A DNA stretch of 64,000 nt. Source: Macrobrachium rosenbergii (lineage: Eukaryota > Arthropoda > Malacostraca > Decapoda > Palaemonidae). The stretch spans positions 75,127,625 to 75,191,624 of the forward strand of contig NC_089742.1 of NCBI RefSeq assembly GCF_040412425.1, in the 5' to 3' direction. The notes beneath the pieces are model-generated. The model ran no database searches. It was given only the letters and a program-made list of their open reading frames with translations, and was not told where the DNA came from. Positions 11,395 through 22,838 of this stretch are shown here, in pieces. The position numbers and the translations under genes are program-made. Position 1 is the stretch's first letter, and each line of letters opens with the position of its first letter.

Positions 11395-12060
11395 TCCTTC
11401 GATAAGAATCTAACTTCTGAGAAGTGTATATGTAACATTGCTTCCCGTTCTCAAAAAGTTGGTACCTTGCAGAAATATTTTAATGCTTTGTGATGAAACT
11501 ATTATATCAAAGTGTTTTAACTCTTTCCTCCTTCTATGTTTGCATTACTGTTCTCCAGTGTGGTCAGGGTACTGACTCTCATCTAAAACTCTTTGAGAGT
11601 TTTGTCAGTCAAGTTTATTTTGCCAACTCTTAATGTTGACTTGTGGCACAGATGTAAAGTGAGTTTACTATGTTTGTTGGATAAAATGTACTATAAAAAC
11701 AAACATCCTCTGCATTCTTCTTCTTCACCTAACCCAGTGTTGCTTGCGACACTGGGCAGGCTGCTGCTAAAAATTGTCATTTTCTCCTATGTATCTGGTT
11801 TAATACTGCTCAGTTTGCTGGGGGTTTTATCTTGTTTAAGCAAGGATCAAATTAATTCCTGCTTTCTACTGACATCTCCCAAATCTAGGTGTATAATTTT
11901 TTTTTATTTATTAATTACTTTTCCTAAAACTTGTCTCCCTCTGCAGGCTGATTTTCCTTTGGAGCCCTCTTGGGTTTATAGTGTCCATAAGGGTTTGCAG
12001 CTGAAGATTTAAGGAAAGAAAGAAAGAAAAGAAAGATAACCAGGTCTTGCAAGTCCTACA
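11395..12060 (+). pseudogene. Jockey-like LINE, downstream part
   Basis: Continues the LINE begun at 4321-4557. Translation in successive frames gives FDKNLTSEKCICNIASRSQK, then KCFNSFLLLCLHYCSPVWSG, TDSHLKLFE, and LPTLNVDLWHRCKVSLLCLL with HPLHS. This is the known order of the C-terminal part of jockey-type RT proteins (thumb region and a conserved LPxLxxDLxHRR-like block). About 35 residues are missing between the end of the first half and the start of this one. It ends just before the left terminus of DIRS copy C. Confidence 0.75.
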
Positions 12061-12075
12061 CCTGCAAAAGGAACA

Positions 12076-12300
12076 AAAATGACATTTTTATGATAAAATG
12101 ATGTTTCATTATACTTACCAAAACACTGTAAAAGCTTTTATCTCTTTAAAATCGACACGTCCGAGATATAAATTTTCAAACTTTGTTTGGAACGCTGATA
12201 CAATTGGCGGAGATCCAACCCCACCGGATGCCGGTGGGGGTAGCGTGGCAGGAGACATACCCATAAACCCAGGTCAGTTTCATTCTCGGTATACACAATT
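12076..12300. repeat. Left inverted terminal repeat, DIRS copy C
   Basis: From ACCAAAACACTGTAAAAGC through TTTCATTCTCGG it matches the reverse complement of 18310-18500 with only scattered differences. The left copy has CCGGTGGGGG where the right one has CGGTGGGCG. The outermost ~50 bp recur in opposite orientation at 12352-12404. Confidence 0.9.
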
Positions 12301-12351
12301 AGTGAAAACCTGAGATAACGCTCCCTCTACGGGAGGAGGAGGTTTCGTTAC

Positions 12352-12437
12352 AGTGTTTTGGTAAGTATAATGAAACATCATTTTATCATAAAATGTCATT
12401 TTCATTATAATGACTTACCAAAACACTGTAAAAGCTG
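12352..12437. repeat. Internal complementary region, DIRS copy C
   Basis: First half CAGTGTTTTGGTAAGTATAA and onward to about 12404 is the reverse complement of the left terminus. Second half TCATTATAATGACTTACC plus AAAACACTGTAAAAGC equals the complement of the right terminus at 18490-18521 (one G/C difference in CTTACC versus CTTACG). Such a joint copy of both ends matches the circular-junction template of DIRS-1. Confidence 0.85.
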
Positions 12438-12889
12438 ATTCCACATTTAAGGTGGAAGGGCAGGGGATGAGGTACCAGTTATTGAAAGGTTACACACACA
12501 CAAAAAAAGAAAAGGAACAAACTCTAACCATGGGTATCTTAAGGATCCATACCAACAAAAGGGCAGGAGTCACCTTACCTGGTAGATGGGCTTTTGCAGG
12601 GAGGTACTGCTGCTGGTTGAAGCTCCATTACCTGCAGAGGCCTTGGGCGTAAGCACTGCTAGCCACTCTGCTCCATAACAACCCAAGCAGTCAGGGAAGT
12701 ACACCGCTGACTGAGACAAGGGGTGACTTCCTTTGCTCTTGCCCTGAGCAATTGGAAAGCAACCAGACTGAAAAAACGGGTTTCACCGCCTAACCTAAAA
12801 ACAGTTAAATACATCCCCCTTCCCTATACCCTCAGCAGCTCAACTAGAATGGAGGGTAATCCAGGTGAACTGAGCACCCCGGCTTCCCA
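12438..12889 (-). other. 3' non-coding region of DIRS copy C
   Basis: Lies between the recombinase stop and the internal complementary region. No open frame of note and no internal repeat seen. Confidence 0.4.
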
Positions 12890-14200
12890 TTAACTCAGCA
12901 ACCATAAAACCACAGGGGAAGGAAAGATAAGGAACCTACCCCTAGTGTGTTCCCCTAAAACCAAGCCTGCTACCGATAATGGACCTAACGCAAACAGGTC
13001 CTGATACGCAACTTCAACCTCCCTAAGGTAGTGAGACGCAAACACCGACTTGACCTCCAGAAGGTGCTCTGTGTGATCTGCGAAAGTGACTTATTATGAC
13101 GAAGGCCACTGAAGTTGCTATTGAGCGCACTTTCGTGAATGTGAGACTTGACTAGGCGTGCGTCCTCTTCGTTGATGTGCCTGTGCGCCTCTAAGATGAG
13201 TTCCTTGACGAAGAAAGCCAGGGCATTCTTGGATAAAGGTCTGTTGGATCTTTCACAGGTTAGAGGAACGTCCTCTGATGCTGGCCGTTCTGGCCAAGTA
13301 AGTTTTGATAGCTCTAACGGGCACAAAGAAGCCTCCAATTCTTGAGGGCCAGCCACTTCGGAGAGGTTCTGAATGGTAAAGGACCGAGGCCACGGGTTGG
13401 AAGGAGACTGTTCTTGGCCAGAAAATTCAAGGTGAACGAGCAAACAGCATTACCTTCTGAAAACCCACTTCCTTGTCAATGGCTTGTATTTCATTAACCC
13501 TCTTTGTCGTTGCTAAAGTAACCAGAAAAAAGGGATTTCTAAGTGAGGTCTCTAAGAGAAAGACCTTCTAAAGGTTCGTACTTTGAGACATTAACCACCT
13601 CAAAACTACATCTAAATTCCAGGCAAGGGCAGGTTTTGGGGCCTTAGCTGTGTCTAAGGACTTGAGGAGGTCTGACAAGTCTCGGTTATTTGATAGGTCT
13701 AACCCCCATTGGTAGAAGATGGAGGACAGCATAGCTCTGTAGCCCTTGATGGTTGATGGCATCAATTTTCTTGAATCCCTCAAGTAAATGAAAAAATCGG
13801 CAAGTTGAGTTATAGACGTCAAAGAAGAGGAGATACTATTTTTTCTACACCAGTTCCTGAAGACTGTCCACTTGGATTGGTATAATTTGCTCAAGGAGTC
13901 CCTTCTGCACCTCGCAATAGCCTCTGCAGCCTTACTTGAAAAACCTTGCGCTCTGATGAGCTTCCTGACAGTCTGAAGCCTGTCAGAGCGAGAGTGGACA
14001 ATCCCTGGTGGAACTTCATTAGGTGGGGTTGTCTGAGAAGCGACTTCTTTTGAGGGAGAAGCCGGGAAGTCTATCAGGAGATCTAGCAGGTCCGGGAACC
14101 ACTCCTTCCTTGGCCAGAACGGGCAACGAGGATCAGCTCGACCTTCTGATGGAATTTCACTTTGTTTATCACTTGCCTGATGAGCCCGAAAGGAGGGAAG
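12890..14200 (-). pseudogene. DIRS copy C tyrosine recombinase (frameshifted)
   Basis: The N-terminal core-binding domain is in the frame 13568-14359: AIARCRRDSLSKLYQSKW, then ITQLADFFIYLRDS, STIKGYRAMLSSIFYQ and LSDLLKSLD, the usual DIRS recombinase blocks. The catalytic part continues at 12985-13443 in another frame (CPLELSKLTWPE, ELILEAHRH, ARLVKSHIH, RHNKSLSQITQSTFWRS). There the HxxR box is damaged: the expected Arg after SH-I-x is replaced. A further frame gives SVFASHYLREVEVAYQDLF with the nucleophile Tyr in HYL, and ends at a stop at 12890-12892. Domain order is complete, but multiple frame changes and the HxxR damage argue against activity. Confidence 0.85.
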
Positions 14201-15840
14201 GCATAGGCAAACAGGTTCGCCCAGTCTAGGAGCATGGCGTCCACCAAGTGAGTCAGTGGGTCTGGAACTGGTGAGCAGAACACTGGGAGACGATGGTTCT
14301 TGGAGGTAGGGAAGAGATCTATTATGGGAGTGCCCCACAGATTCCACAGATCTAGGCACACCAATGGTGCAGGCTCCTCCGTGGGAGAGTCTGGGTCCGA
14401 CGGCTGAGTTGGTCCGCCAGGACGTTCAGTTTTCCTGCACAAACCGAGGGAACAGGGCCACCCTGTTGCTGTCCGCCCACAGAAGAAGGTCCTCGCAGCT
14501 TTGAACAGGGCGAAGGAATGGGTACCTCCTGTTTCCGGATGTAGGCTAGAGCCGTCGAGTTGTCGGGCGTGAACAGCGACTGCTTGGCCTGAGACGTGGG
14601 TCGAAAATTCCTGGAGAGTGAGGTGAATGGCCAACAGTTCCTTGACATTGATGTGGAGCTTCTTCTGTTCGTCCGACCAAACTCCTGGACGCCCTGAGGT
14701 TGGCTAGATGTGCTCCCCACCCAACATTGGACGCGCCTGAGAACATCTGCAGGGATGGTTGTCTTGGGAGGAGATCCAGACCCTCCAAAGCCTTTCCGCG
14801 ACCTCCACCAGAAAAGATGCCCCTTGACGTCGGGGGAATGTTGAAGACCATGGAGCCCGTTTGGGTCCTTCTGTCCCAAGAGTCCCTGAGGAAAAAACTG
14901 TAAGGGTCTCATGTGCAGACGGCCTAACCTTACAAATTGCTCCGCTGACGACAGAGTTCCCAGGAGAGCCATCCACTGACGGGCGGAGCAACTGTCCAGG
15001 AGGAGAAACTTCTCCACCGTCTGAAGGCAGGAGGAGACCCTTTTGGGAGACAGAAAAGCCCGAAAAGCTAGACTGTCCAGAGTCATCCCCAAATAAAGAA
15101 TCCTCTGTGAAGGAACTAAGCTCGACTTTTCCGTGTTTATCAGAATCCCTAAGTCCCGAGCTAACCTTAGGGTTCTGTGAAGGTCCTCCATGCAGCGGTC
15201 CCTTGATGATGAACGGAGTAGCCAGTCGTCTAGGTACAAGGAGATCCGAACTCCTCCAGGTGGAGCCAATGACCTACCGGGCGAGAATCCTGGTGAACAC
15301 TTGCGGGGCTGTCGACAGGCGAAGCAGAGGGCCCGGAACTGGTAAACTCTGTCCTTGAAAACAAAGCGAAAATACCTCCTGGAGTCCTGATGTACTGGAA
15401 TGTGGAAGTAGGCACCTTCCATGTCGAGGGTCACCATCCAATCCCCAGTTAGTGCCTGAAGAACTGAGCGGTTCGTTTCCATGGAGAACTTGGTTTTCAC
15501 TAAGTACAATTTGAGAGCACTTACGTCGAGAACTGGCCTCCAACCCCTGATGACTTGGGGACTACAAACAGGCGGTTGTAGAAACCTGGGGTTGACACGC
15601 CCTGCACTACTTGATGACCGCTTTCCCTAAGAGAGACCGGACTTCTGTCTCTAGGGTCAAAACTTGACTGAGCCTCTTGAGTATGCTGTCAAGGAAATGG
15701 GAGAATTGGAGAGGAGGAGGTTGGGCTAACGTCAGACGGTAGCCTAGCTGGAGCACTTGCACCACCCACTGATCTGCACCTCTGTCTCTCCATTCCTCCC
15801 AAAGAGGCTGAGTCTGGCCCCACCGGCACATGGAGGACAG
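14083..15840 (-). pseudogene. DIRS copy C reverse transcriptase-RNase H
   Basis: Blocks in order on the minus strand: LWEEWRDRGADQWVVQVLQL (15607-15831, pre-RT linker), a GGWRPVLDVSAL-type block near 15.53 kb, MVTLDMEGAYFHIPVHQDS (first Asp), ISLYLDDWLLRSSS (intact active site, about 15.23 kb), SLVPSQRILYLGMTLDS, then RNase H pieces with GASNVGWGAHL, LAIHLTLQEFSTHV and PDNSTALAYIRKQ. Next come LNVLADQLSRRTQ and PIIDLFPTSKNHRLPVF with AYAFPPFGLI. The long frame 14352-15509 covers RT with the motif intact; frame changes occur before and inside RNase H. Among the copies this RT has the longest uninterrupted frame. Confidence 0.88.
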
Positions 15841-15899
15841 GGATCCTACTTACTGGTATGACGACCTTGTGGCTTCGAGGAGAACTTGTGACTCCTGGA

Positions 15900-18093
15900 G
15901 TTGGAGCGGGACCTTGAGTAAGGTTTGGACCTGGAGTTACTGAAACGGATGCCTGTTAAGAGGAGATACCATCTTGGTCAAAGGAGCGGAGCAGGCCTCG
16001 GTCTGGTGGAAGACATAAACAGGATGTGTGACGACGCCCTCTTATCCATGGCTGACAGGACGTCTTTCACTACTGCTTCTGGGAAGAGGCCCTCCTTGTC
16101 AAAGGGTGCGAACATCAAAGCCGTTCTCTGCAAAGAAGTCACAGCCTTAGACAAGAACGAGCACCAAGTTTCCTCTTCTTCAGAGTGGCCATGGCGAAGA
16201 GGGAGGAAATTTCGCCCGCCGCATCATGGATAGCGATATCGGTGCAGGAAAGGAACCCGTGATTTTTTTCCAAGACGCCTTCTGCGAGATTAGCCTGCTC
16301 CACCTGTTTGAAAATAGCTCCCATTGACCAATCGATAAAGCTGACAATCTCAAGATGCTTGAAGAGGTTCCTGAAAAATGTTCTACATCTAGGGCAGAAA
16401 AGAAGGTCTTGGCTGCCTCGAATGAAATGCGTCTTGAGGGGTCCACAAGGGAGCCAAGTCCCCCTTGTGCTGAAATTGCGGATCCCAGTGAAGGAGAAGC
16501 TCCTGTGCTGTAATAATTTTGCCTCCTTTTCGACAGCTTTGAAGGAGGGTGCAAACGACGACTTTACCCAAGGACCTCTTAGCTTCCAACCATGCCTCTA
16601 CCTCTTTAATGCTTTCTTGGAGGCGGTGGAGAGTACCAACTTGGGAAGTGAAGTGGCAGGACCTTGTTTTCCAAGACGCAACGTATAAGTCGGAGAAGAG
16701 GGGCTGTCGGCTGAAAATGTTGCAGGTATGCGACTGCAGCAGAAAGCTGAGTAGAGAAGCGTAATGTGAAGAAGGCCCGATTCACCTGGGCCTTCCTCTT
16801 CACCAGAAAGAATCGGTTCCGCGCCCAGACCGTCCAGGAGTTGAGGAGGAACGACTTCTTTATCCTCGGAATACCAAGGACTTTGCTGACTACCTTTTCT
16901 AGCTTCCTTCCAACAGAATAGACTCCTGGGAGGCGAGGATGTAGCCAGCGCGTGAGACACTTCGTGTGTAGGAGGAGGAGTAAGAGGCCCGGCACTTGGC
17001 GGAACTTCCTGGAGAGGGCTAGGCCTCTTGACTGCACTAGGTGACCTGGGAGGAAGCGTCTGAAATGTATTTTCTTGATCGGATCCCCACGCTGAGCAAC
17101 CAGGTATAGGGCTGGCTGTCCTTTTCTTGAAGAGTTTAGTAACCCTAGGGCAGGAATTATCCAAGATTGCCTCTTTAAGGGCCGAGAGGTCTGATCCCAC
17201 TGCGATGGCGAGCAGGAGGGGGGATCCAAGAGCTGGAATATGAAGAGACTGAAGATGAACTGCTGCTACTCTCACCTGAAGAGCTTAACCTTAGGTAGTG
17301 CCGCTTCGACTGCGACCGCCTTGATGAAGCTTCTGGGGGACACCATCCTGCGATGTCGGCGATGGCGAGAAGATCGACGCGTCGATGGATCACTTTCACG
17401 TCTCCCTGAAGCTTTTCGACGCCTCAAGGCGAGTCAAGCTTACTACTTCGCCACCAGGACTAAGGCTTTCCTGTGCCTTAGAGGACGAGCCTGCTTGTAG
17501 GCAATAATTTCTGACCTTTCCGCCAGCGCCGGACTGTCTTCTAGCCTCAGAAGGCGAGCAGGACAGTTGCCTTTGCTCAAAAGATTCAGAAAACGAGCAG
17601 ACTCGCCTGAAACGCGATCGCGAACAACCACATTGTTATCACCAACACCAAAACTGACGTCATCACCGACGCTAACGCCGACTACGGTGCGAACGCACTA
17701 AACTTAAGACCGACTCCATGAAACCGTTCATTTGCGCTTCCATTTGATTTCTGAAAAGAACGAATTTGATTTATCAGCCTCGAGGCTGGGCTTGGCTTTA
17801 GGAAAACATACTGGGAAGCTGGTGAAGAAGAGGGGGAATATGAGAGGGGAAAGAGCAGCGGTAGGAGGGGGTAGGAGAGGAGGAAGGAACAGCCGGTAGA
17901 GGAGGTGACGCCAATGCCACCACCAAGAAGATGATAGCCTAGCTTCCTTACGCTTAAAGGCTTTCCTATCCCTATCCCTAACCAGCTTTATCTGATGGGA
18001 ACTGTATGTTTGCCAAAACTCCTGACTCCATTCCATACATTCACTGCATGTGTTCTCCTGGGAACACTCTTGACCCCTACATGCTGTACACAA
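15900..18093 (-). pseudogene. DIRS copy C Gag-like region
   Basis: Begins with MCTACRGQECSQENTCSECM (17728-18093), a five-cysteine module C-x2-C-x4-C-x5-C-x2-C followed by W and a basic helix. It then runs through pieces in several frames: Ser-rich at 17175-17399, then 16606-17275, 16389-16589 (VEAWLEAKRSLGKVVV-type block near its start), 16180-16554 (ISFEAAKTFFSALDVEHFSG) and a final piece near 16.0-16.1 kb (FAPFDKEGLFPEAVVKDVLS). This is the expected place of Gag between the 5' terminal repeat and RT. At least four frame changes are present. Homology to copy A Gag is seen in the cysteine module and the WLEAKR/WLVEKR block. Confidence 0.7.
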
Positions 18094-18304
18094 AGAATGG
18101 CGATCGATTTAAGTTTAACTAGTTTGGCGGAGCACAAATTCCCCTGCGCAAACTCTGATCCCGAAGCTTGAATCCGACATAGCTACGAATTCCCAGAGCT
18201 AGGCTAGCTAGATAAATAAACAGGCAATTGAGTACTTCACCAAGGAGAGACGCCACATTTAAGTGCAAGCAGACATTGGAACCCAAACAGTTTGAGGCAG
18301 ACGG

Positions 18305-18521
18305 ACGCTACGAGATGCGTTCCCAATACGCCGAGAATGAAACTGACCTGGGTTTATGGGTATGTCTCCTGCCACGCTACGCCCACCGCATCCGGTGGGG
18401 TTGGGTCTCCGCCAATTGTATCAGCGTTCCAAACAAAGTTTGAAAATTTATATCTCGGACGTGTCGATTTTAAAGAGATAAAAGCTTTTACAGTGTTTTC
18501 GTAAGTCATTATAATGAAATT
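18305..18521. repeat. Right inverted terminal repeat, DIRS copy C
   Basis: Inverted match to 12076-12300; the outer end reads ACAGTGTTTTCGTAAGTCAT. The segment 18094-18304 between it and the Gag start is the untranslated leader. Confidence 0.9.
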
Positions 18522-19690
18522 GCTAAGTATCCACAAGAACATAAGACACAGAGCAGTTGCTTACCCAGCCTTGTCCTTTACAACTACAGTGCTACCTCAC
18601 ACTAAGTCATTAATCTGTTCAAAGCTACATGACTTAAGTAAAAAAAAAAAAAAACCTAGGTTGAGTAAGCCCTTTAAAAAAAGACCTAGACACTTTAGGA
18701 GCCACTACATAAGTTGGTAATACATGTTCAATGTACAGTAAGTCATTTAATACATAAATGATTTCCTGTCTTTTTAAGAGTTAATTTTTGTATTTTAAAA
18801 TAAAGGATGTTAATAAAAAAAATTAATTACATATATCACAGCATACTGCATATATAGTACTTTAACTACATGACATGATGGCTGATGGTGTGCTCAATGG
18901 GCCAGAGTGAGAATGTACAGATGAACATCATGCAAATAAGATTAATGTACCATATTTAAACTTTTAATTATTATTTTATTCCATACATCTTATTACTTAA
19001 CATTATTTTTTATAATATATTTGCTTTTGTGTGACCTGGCATTCTTAGTATTCATTTCTGTTTTTGTTGCAGATATATAAATATGCAAAACCCAATGTAA
19101 AATTTATATTTTTCTCTTTAAATTTTAACATAAAACTGCTGTAACACAGGAAATTCCTAATGTCAAAGTTACTTAACTGGAGGTACTGTATTACTTTACA
19201 CTGCTCTGTTTTCCTGTGTGTCCATCACACAAAAACAACCAAATACCCATAAATAAAAAAGATCAAGAAGAAACTTTCAAGTCAGGCAGAGCAAAACAAA
19301 ATGTCTATCCCTGACAGTGACTGAAGAAAAAGTGCTGGATGACAGCAGATGACTGGCCCATCTCCTACAACTTGACTACCTTATTACTAAGTTTCAACAA
19401 TTAATTACAGGTTATGCTTTCGAATATTCCTACAAAAAAGGTGATGGTTTGTATTCCTGTTGGAACATATGTGAATCACAGAAGTTTCTGATTGTTTATT
19501 TGTGTTTAATGCATTTATACAGCATTTGTTGGTGCAAACTAATCAGTTTTGTATTTCTCCATCTCCTAGGCTACATCTAACAATTTTGGGAGCCAAGCGG
19601 AGAACAGGAGTTTTTGGATGTCTCTGTGGCTCTGGAAATTAGTCTTCAGGGAGTTGTAGTCTATTACATATGCATTCTCACCAAATATAT
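18522..19690. other. AT-rich non-coding stretch, nothing recognised
   Basis: Contains an A-run at 18639-18653 and many stops in all frames. No repeat end, RNA gene or exon could be supported. Confidence 0.4.
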
Positions 19691-19732
19691 GGACCACAAA
19701 AACTTGATTTGCAATAACATATATATATATAA

Positions 19733-20285
19733 TATAAACACAAATACAAGATAAACATCTACAAAAAATACATGTACATTTTTGTGGATGTTTATCTTAT
19801 AGTTTACATTGTGTTTATTTACACTTAAAGCTGGAACAAATCATTTGTTTTTTCATTTCCCTATCCTAATATAATATTGCTATGAGTAAGAATGGTAATT
19901 CTAAGGAAGAGCTCTGCATAGAGATACTGTTTATTAATTAATTTTTTGACTGATCAATATAGAAAAAGGGTGTACGTATATGATATAGTACTGGTGAGAT
20001 AACTTGAAAAATCAACCAAAATAATGAAAAAATTTGTCTTCTTTAGTTTGTTTTTACAGAGAAAAACTCAGTGGGACGCCACATCTAGTACCAGCCCCTT
20101 AAGGATTTACGAAAGACAAACAAAAGATGGTTAATTTCTCTAATTATTTTGGTAAATTTTGCACACTTTATCACATATACTGTAGCACATATATCCTTTT
20201 CAAAATTTTTCTGTAAAAAAATTTTATTAATAAACAGTATCTCCGTGCATAGCTCTTCCTTAGAATTACTATAAGAAATATGGAA
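19733..20285. repeat. Two foldback repeats
   Basis: The first hairpin spans 19733-19815: arms CAAGATAAACATCTACAAAA and TTTTGTGGATGTTTATCTTA around ATACATGTACAT. The second is larger: 19880-20060 pairs with the reverse complement of 20100-20285, e.g. GGTAATTCTAAGGAAGAGCT against AGCTCTTCCTTAGAATTACT, with ~180-bp diverged arms. Probably MITE-like foldback elements; no coding capacity. Confidence 0.65.
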
Positions 20286-20666
20286 GGGCCAAGATGTAAA
20301 CACGTTTTTGGGAGCCTCTCATGAGTAACCCCTTGGGGACAAGTAACATGCATACTGTATATGTTTACTTATAGATTTGTGAATCCGGGTAACATACATA
20401 CAGTATACTGTATGTTCAAGATTTCAAGCCATACAGTTTGAACGATTTTTGTGGGAAAAGTGATCAGATCACTTCCATAGGCCATAAATGATTTCTGACA
20501 ATACTTACATGGCCAGTCTAGTAGCTCAGTAGAGGCAAGAGGGATATCAGTTTGACTTGAGATGTAATGGGAGAATGTATGACCGCTCCTGAACCCAGGA
20601 CGTCTCGTAAATGTTTTACAATAAATATACTCAGAATTGTTACTGATTTTAATTCTTACCTATTAA

Positions 20667-22834
20667 CCCTTTAACGCAAGCCCTATTTACAAAAACGTCT
20701 CCCATATGCGACGTTCGTGAGTTAGCGCTGTTTAAAAAAAGTTTTTTCAAAAATCACAGCATGCTTAGTTTTTCAGATTAAGAGTTCATTTTTGGCTCAT
20801 TTTTTTGTCATTGCCTGAAGTTTAGTATGCAACCATCAGAAATGAAAAAATCATTATCATATATAAATATTGGAATATATGACAGCAAAAAAAAACTCGT
20901 ATATAATTGTATACAAATCGCGCTGTAAGCAAAATGGTTAAAGTTAATGAGTTAATTTTTTTAGTTGTATTGTACACTAAATTGCGATGATTTTGGTATA
21001 TAACAAATTTTAAAACGATCAAAGCAACACAGAGAAAATATTATCACAAAATGATGCATGAATTCGTAATGCGAGACATAAAAATGTTTTTTCAAAATTC
21101 ACCATAAATCGAAATATTGTGCTAGAGACTTCCCGTTTGTTGAAAAATGAAGCTAATTGATTGAATATTACTAGACTGTAAGTGTTTTAGCTTACAATTG
21201 CAGTTTTCGACCATTTCGGTCGAGTTAAAAGTTGACCGAAAAGTCAAATTTTTTCTATTTATCGTGGTTTATATGGAAATATTTCAAAACTGATAAAGCT
21301 ACAACCATGACTTATTTTTTGTTGTATTGTACATGAAATTGCGCACATTTTCATATATAAAAGTTTATGTAACGACTAATATAAAACGGTGCAAATATTA
21401 CGACAACGAGACGAAAGAATTTCTGAGATGTTCGCCGAGTTACCAGCAAGTAGACGTAAGGAAAATGTTTTTAAAAAATTCACCATAAATCGAAATATTG
21501 TGCTAGAGACTTCCAATTTATTGCAAAATGAAGTTAAGCAATTGAATATTACTAGAATGTAAGAGTTTTAGCTTACAATTGCGTTTTTTACCATTTCGGT
21601 CGAGTTAAAGTTGACCGAAGGTTGAAATTTTGGCCGTTATCGTGATTTATGTGAAAATATTTCAAAACTGATAAAAGCTACAGCCATGAGCTATTTTCTG
21701 TTGTATTCTCATGAAATTGCGCACATTTTCATATATAAAAGTTTATGTAACGACTAATGTAAAACGAGGCAAACATTACGACAACATGACGAAAGAATTT
21801 CTGAGATGTTCGCCGAGTTATCACGCGAGACGAAGGAAAAAAAATTTTTTTTTTTTCAGAAATTCACCATAAATCGAAATATTGTGCTAGAGACTTCCAG
21901 TTTGTTGCAAAATGAAGGTACATGATTGAATATTACTAGAATGTAAGAGTTTTAGCTTATAATTGCGTTTTTACCATTTCGGTCGAGTTAAAGTTGACCG
22001 AAGCTTGAAATTTTGGCAGTTATCGTGATTTATATGAAAATATTTCAAAACTGATAAAAGCTACAACCATGAGTTATTTTCTGTTGTATTCTACATGAAA
22101 TTGTGCACATTTCCATATATAAAACTTTATGTAACGACTAATATAAAAGAGTGCAAACATTACGACAACGTGACGAAAAGAATTTCTGGCGCTGGACGTA
22201 AGGAAAAAAGTTTTTTCAAAATTCACCATAAATCGAAATATTGTGCTAGAGACTTCCAATTGGTTGCAAAATGAAGGTAAATGATTGAATATTACTAGAA
22301 TGTATGAGTTTTAGCTTACAATTGCGTTTTTTAACCATTTCGGTCGTGTCAAAGTTGACCAAGGTTGAAATTTTGGCAGTTATCGTGGTTTATATGAAAA
22401 TATTTCCAAACTGATAAAAGCTACAACCATGGGTTGTATTTTGCTGTATTGTACATGAAATTGCGCACATTTTCATATATAAAACTTATGTAACGGCTAA
22501 TATAGAGCAGTGCAAAATTACGACAAAATGACGAAAGAATTTATGAAATTTTCGGCTGAGTTATCGCCGTGCGTAAGAAAAAAGCTTTTTCAAAAATTCA
22601 CCATAAATCGAAATATTGTGCTAGAGACTTCCAATTTGTTGCAAAATGAAGGTACATGATTGAATATTACTAGAATGTAAGAGTTTTAGCTTCCAATTTT
22701 GTTTTTCGACCATTTCAGTTGAGTCAAAGTTGACCGAAGGTTGGAATTTTTTGTAGTCGACGTACGGTACGTCCACTCAGCACCCAACAGACAATTTTAG
22801 TCGACGTATGATACGTCCAATAGGCGTTTAAGGG
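20667..22834. mobile_element. TTAA-flanked DNA element filled with tandem repeats
   Basis: Ends are CCCTTTAACGC on the left and the complement of CCCTTAAACGC on the right, each bordered by TTAA (20663-20666 and 22835-22838). TTAA duplication is the signature of piggyBac and Kolobok transposons. The 2168-bp interior carries no transposase. It is dominated by a ~360-384-bp tandem repeat. The right subterminal part has two copies of a GTCGACGTA-x-GRTACGTCC motif (22757 and 22801 region). Most likely a non-autonomous element whose interior expanded by tandem duplication. Confidence 0.7.
20975..22760. repeat. ~370-bp tandem repeat, about five units
   Basis: The marker ACCATAAATCGAAATATTGT starts at 21101, 21482, 21866, 22225 and 22600, giving spacings of 381, 384, 359 and 375 bp. 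Other conserved blocks in every unit are GTGCTAGAGACTTCC, GAATATTACTAGAATGTAAG, CATTTCGGTCGAGTTAAAG and TTCATATATAAAA. The first unit is the most diverged. All units lie inside the TTAA-flanked element. Confidence 0.9.
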
Positions 22835-22838
22835 TTAA

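Larger units (their letters stand above)
12076..18521 (-). mobile_element. DIRS-type retrotransposon copy C, near full length with both ends
   Basis: The most complete DIRS copy in the window, about 6.4 kb. Minus-strand order is right terminal repeat, five-cysteine Gag start (to 18093), Gag, RT, RNase H, tyrosine recombinase, internal complementary region, left terminal repeat. The terminal repeats are inverted relative to each other over about 210 bp. This layout is diagnostic of DIRS. The protein frames are broken several times, so it is a dead copy by eye. No target duplication is expected or seen. Confidence 0.88.

Noticed and set aside
20520..20615. tRNA-like A box (TAGCTCAGTAGAGG) suggesting a tRNA gene
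   Set aside because: No B box at the right distance and no cloverleaf pairing seen.
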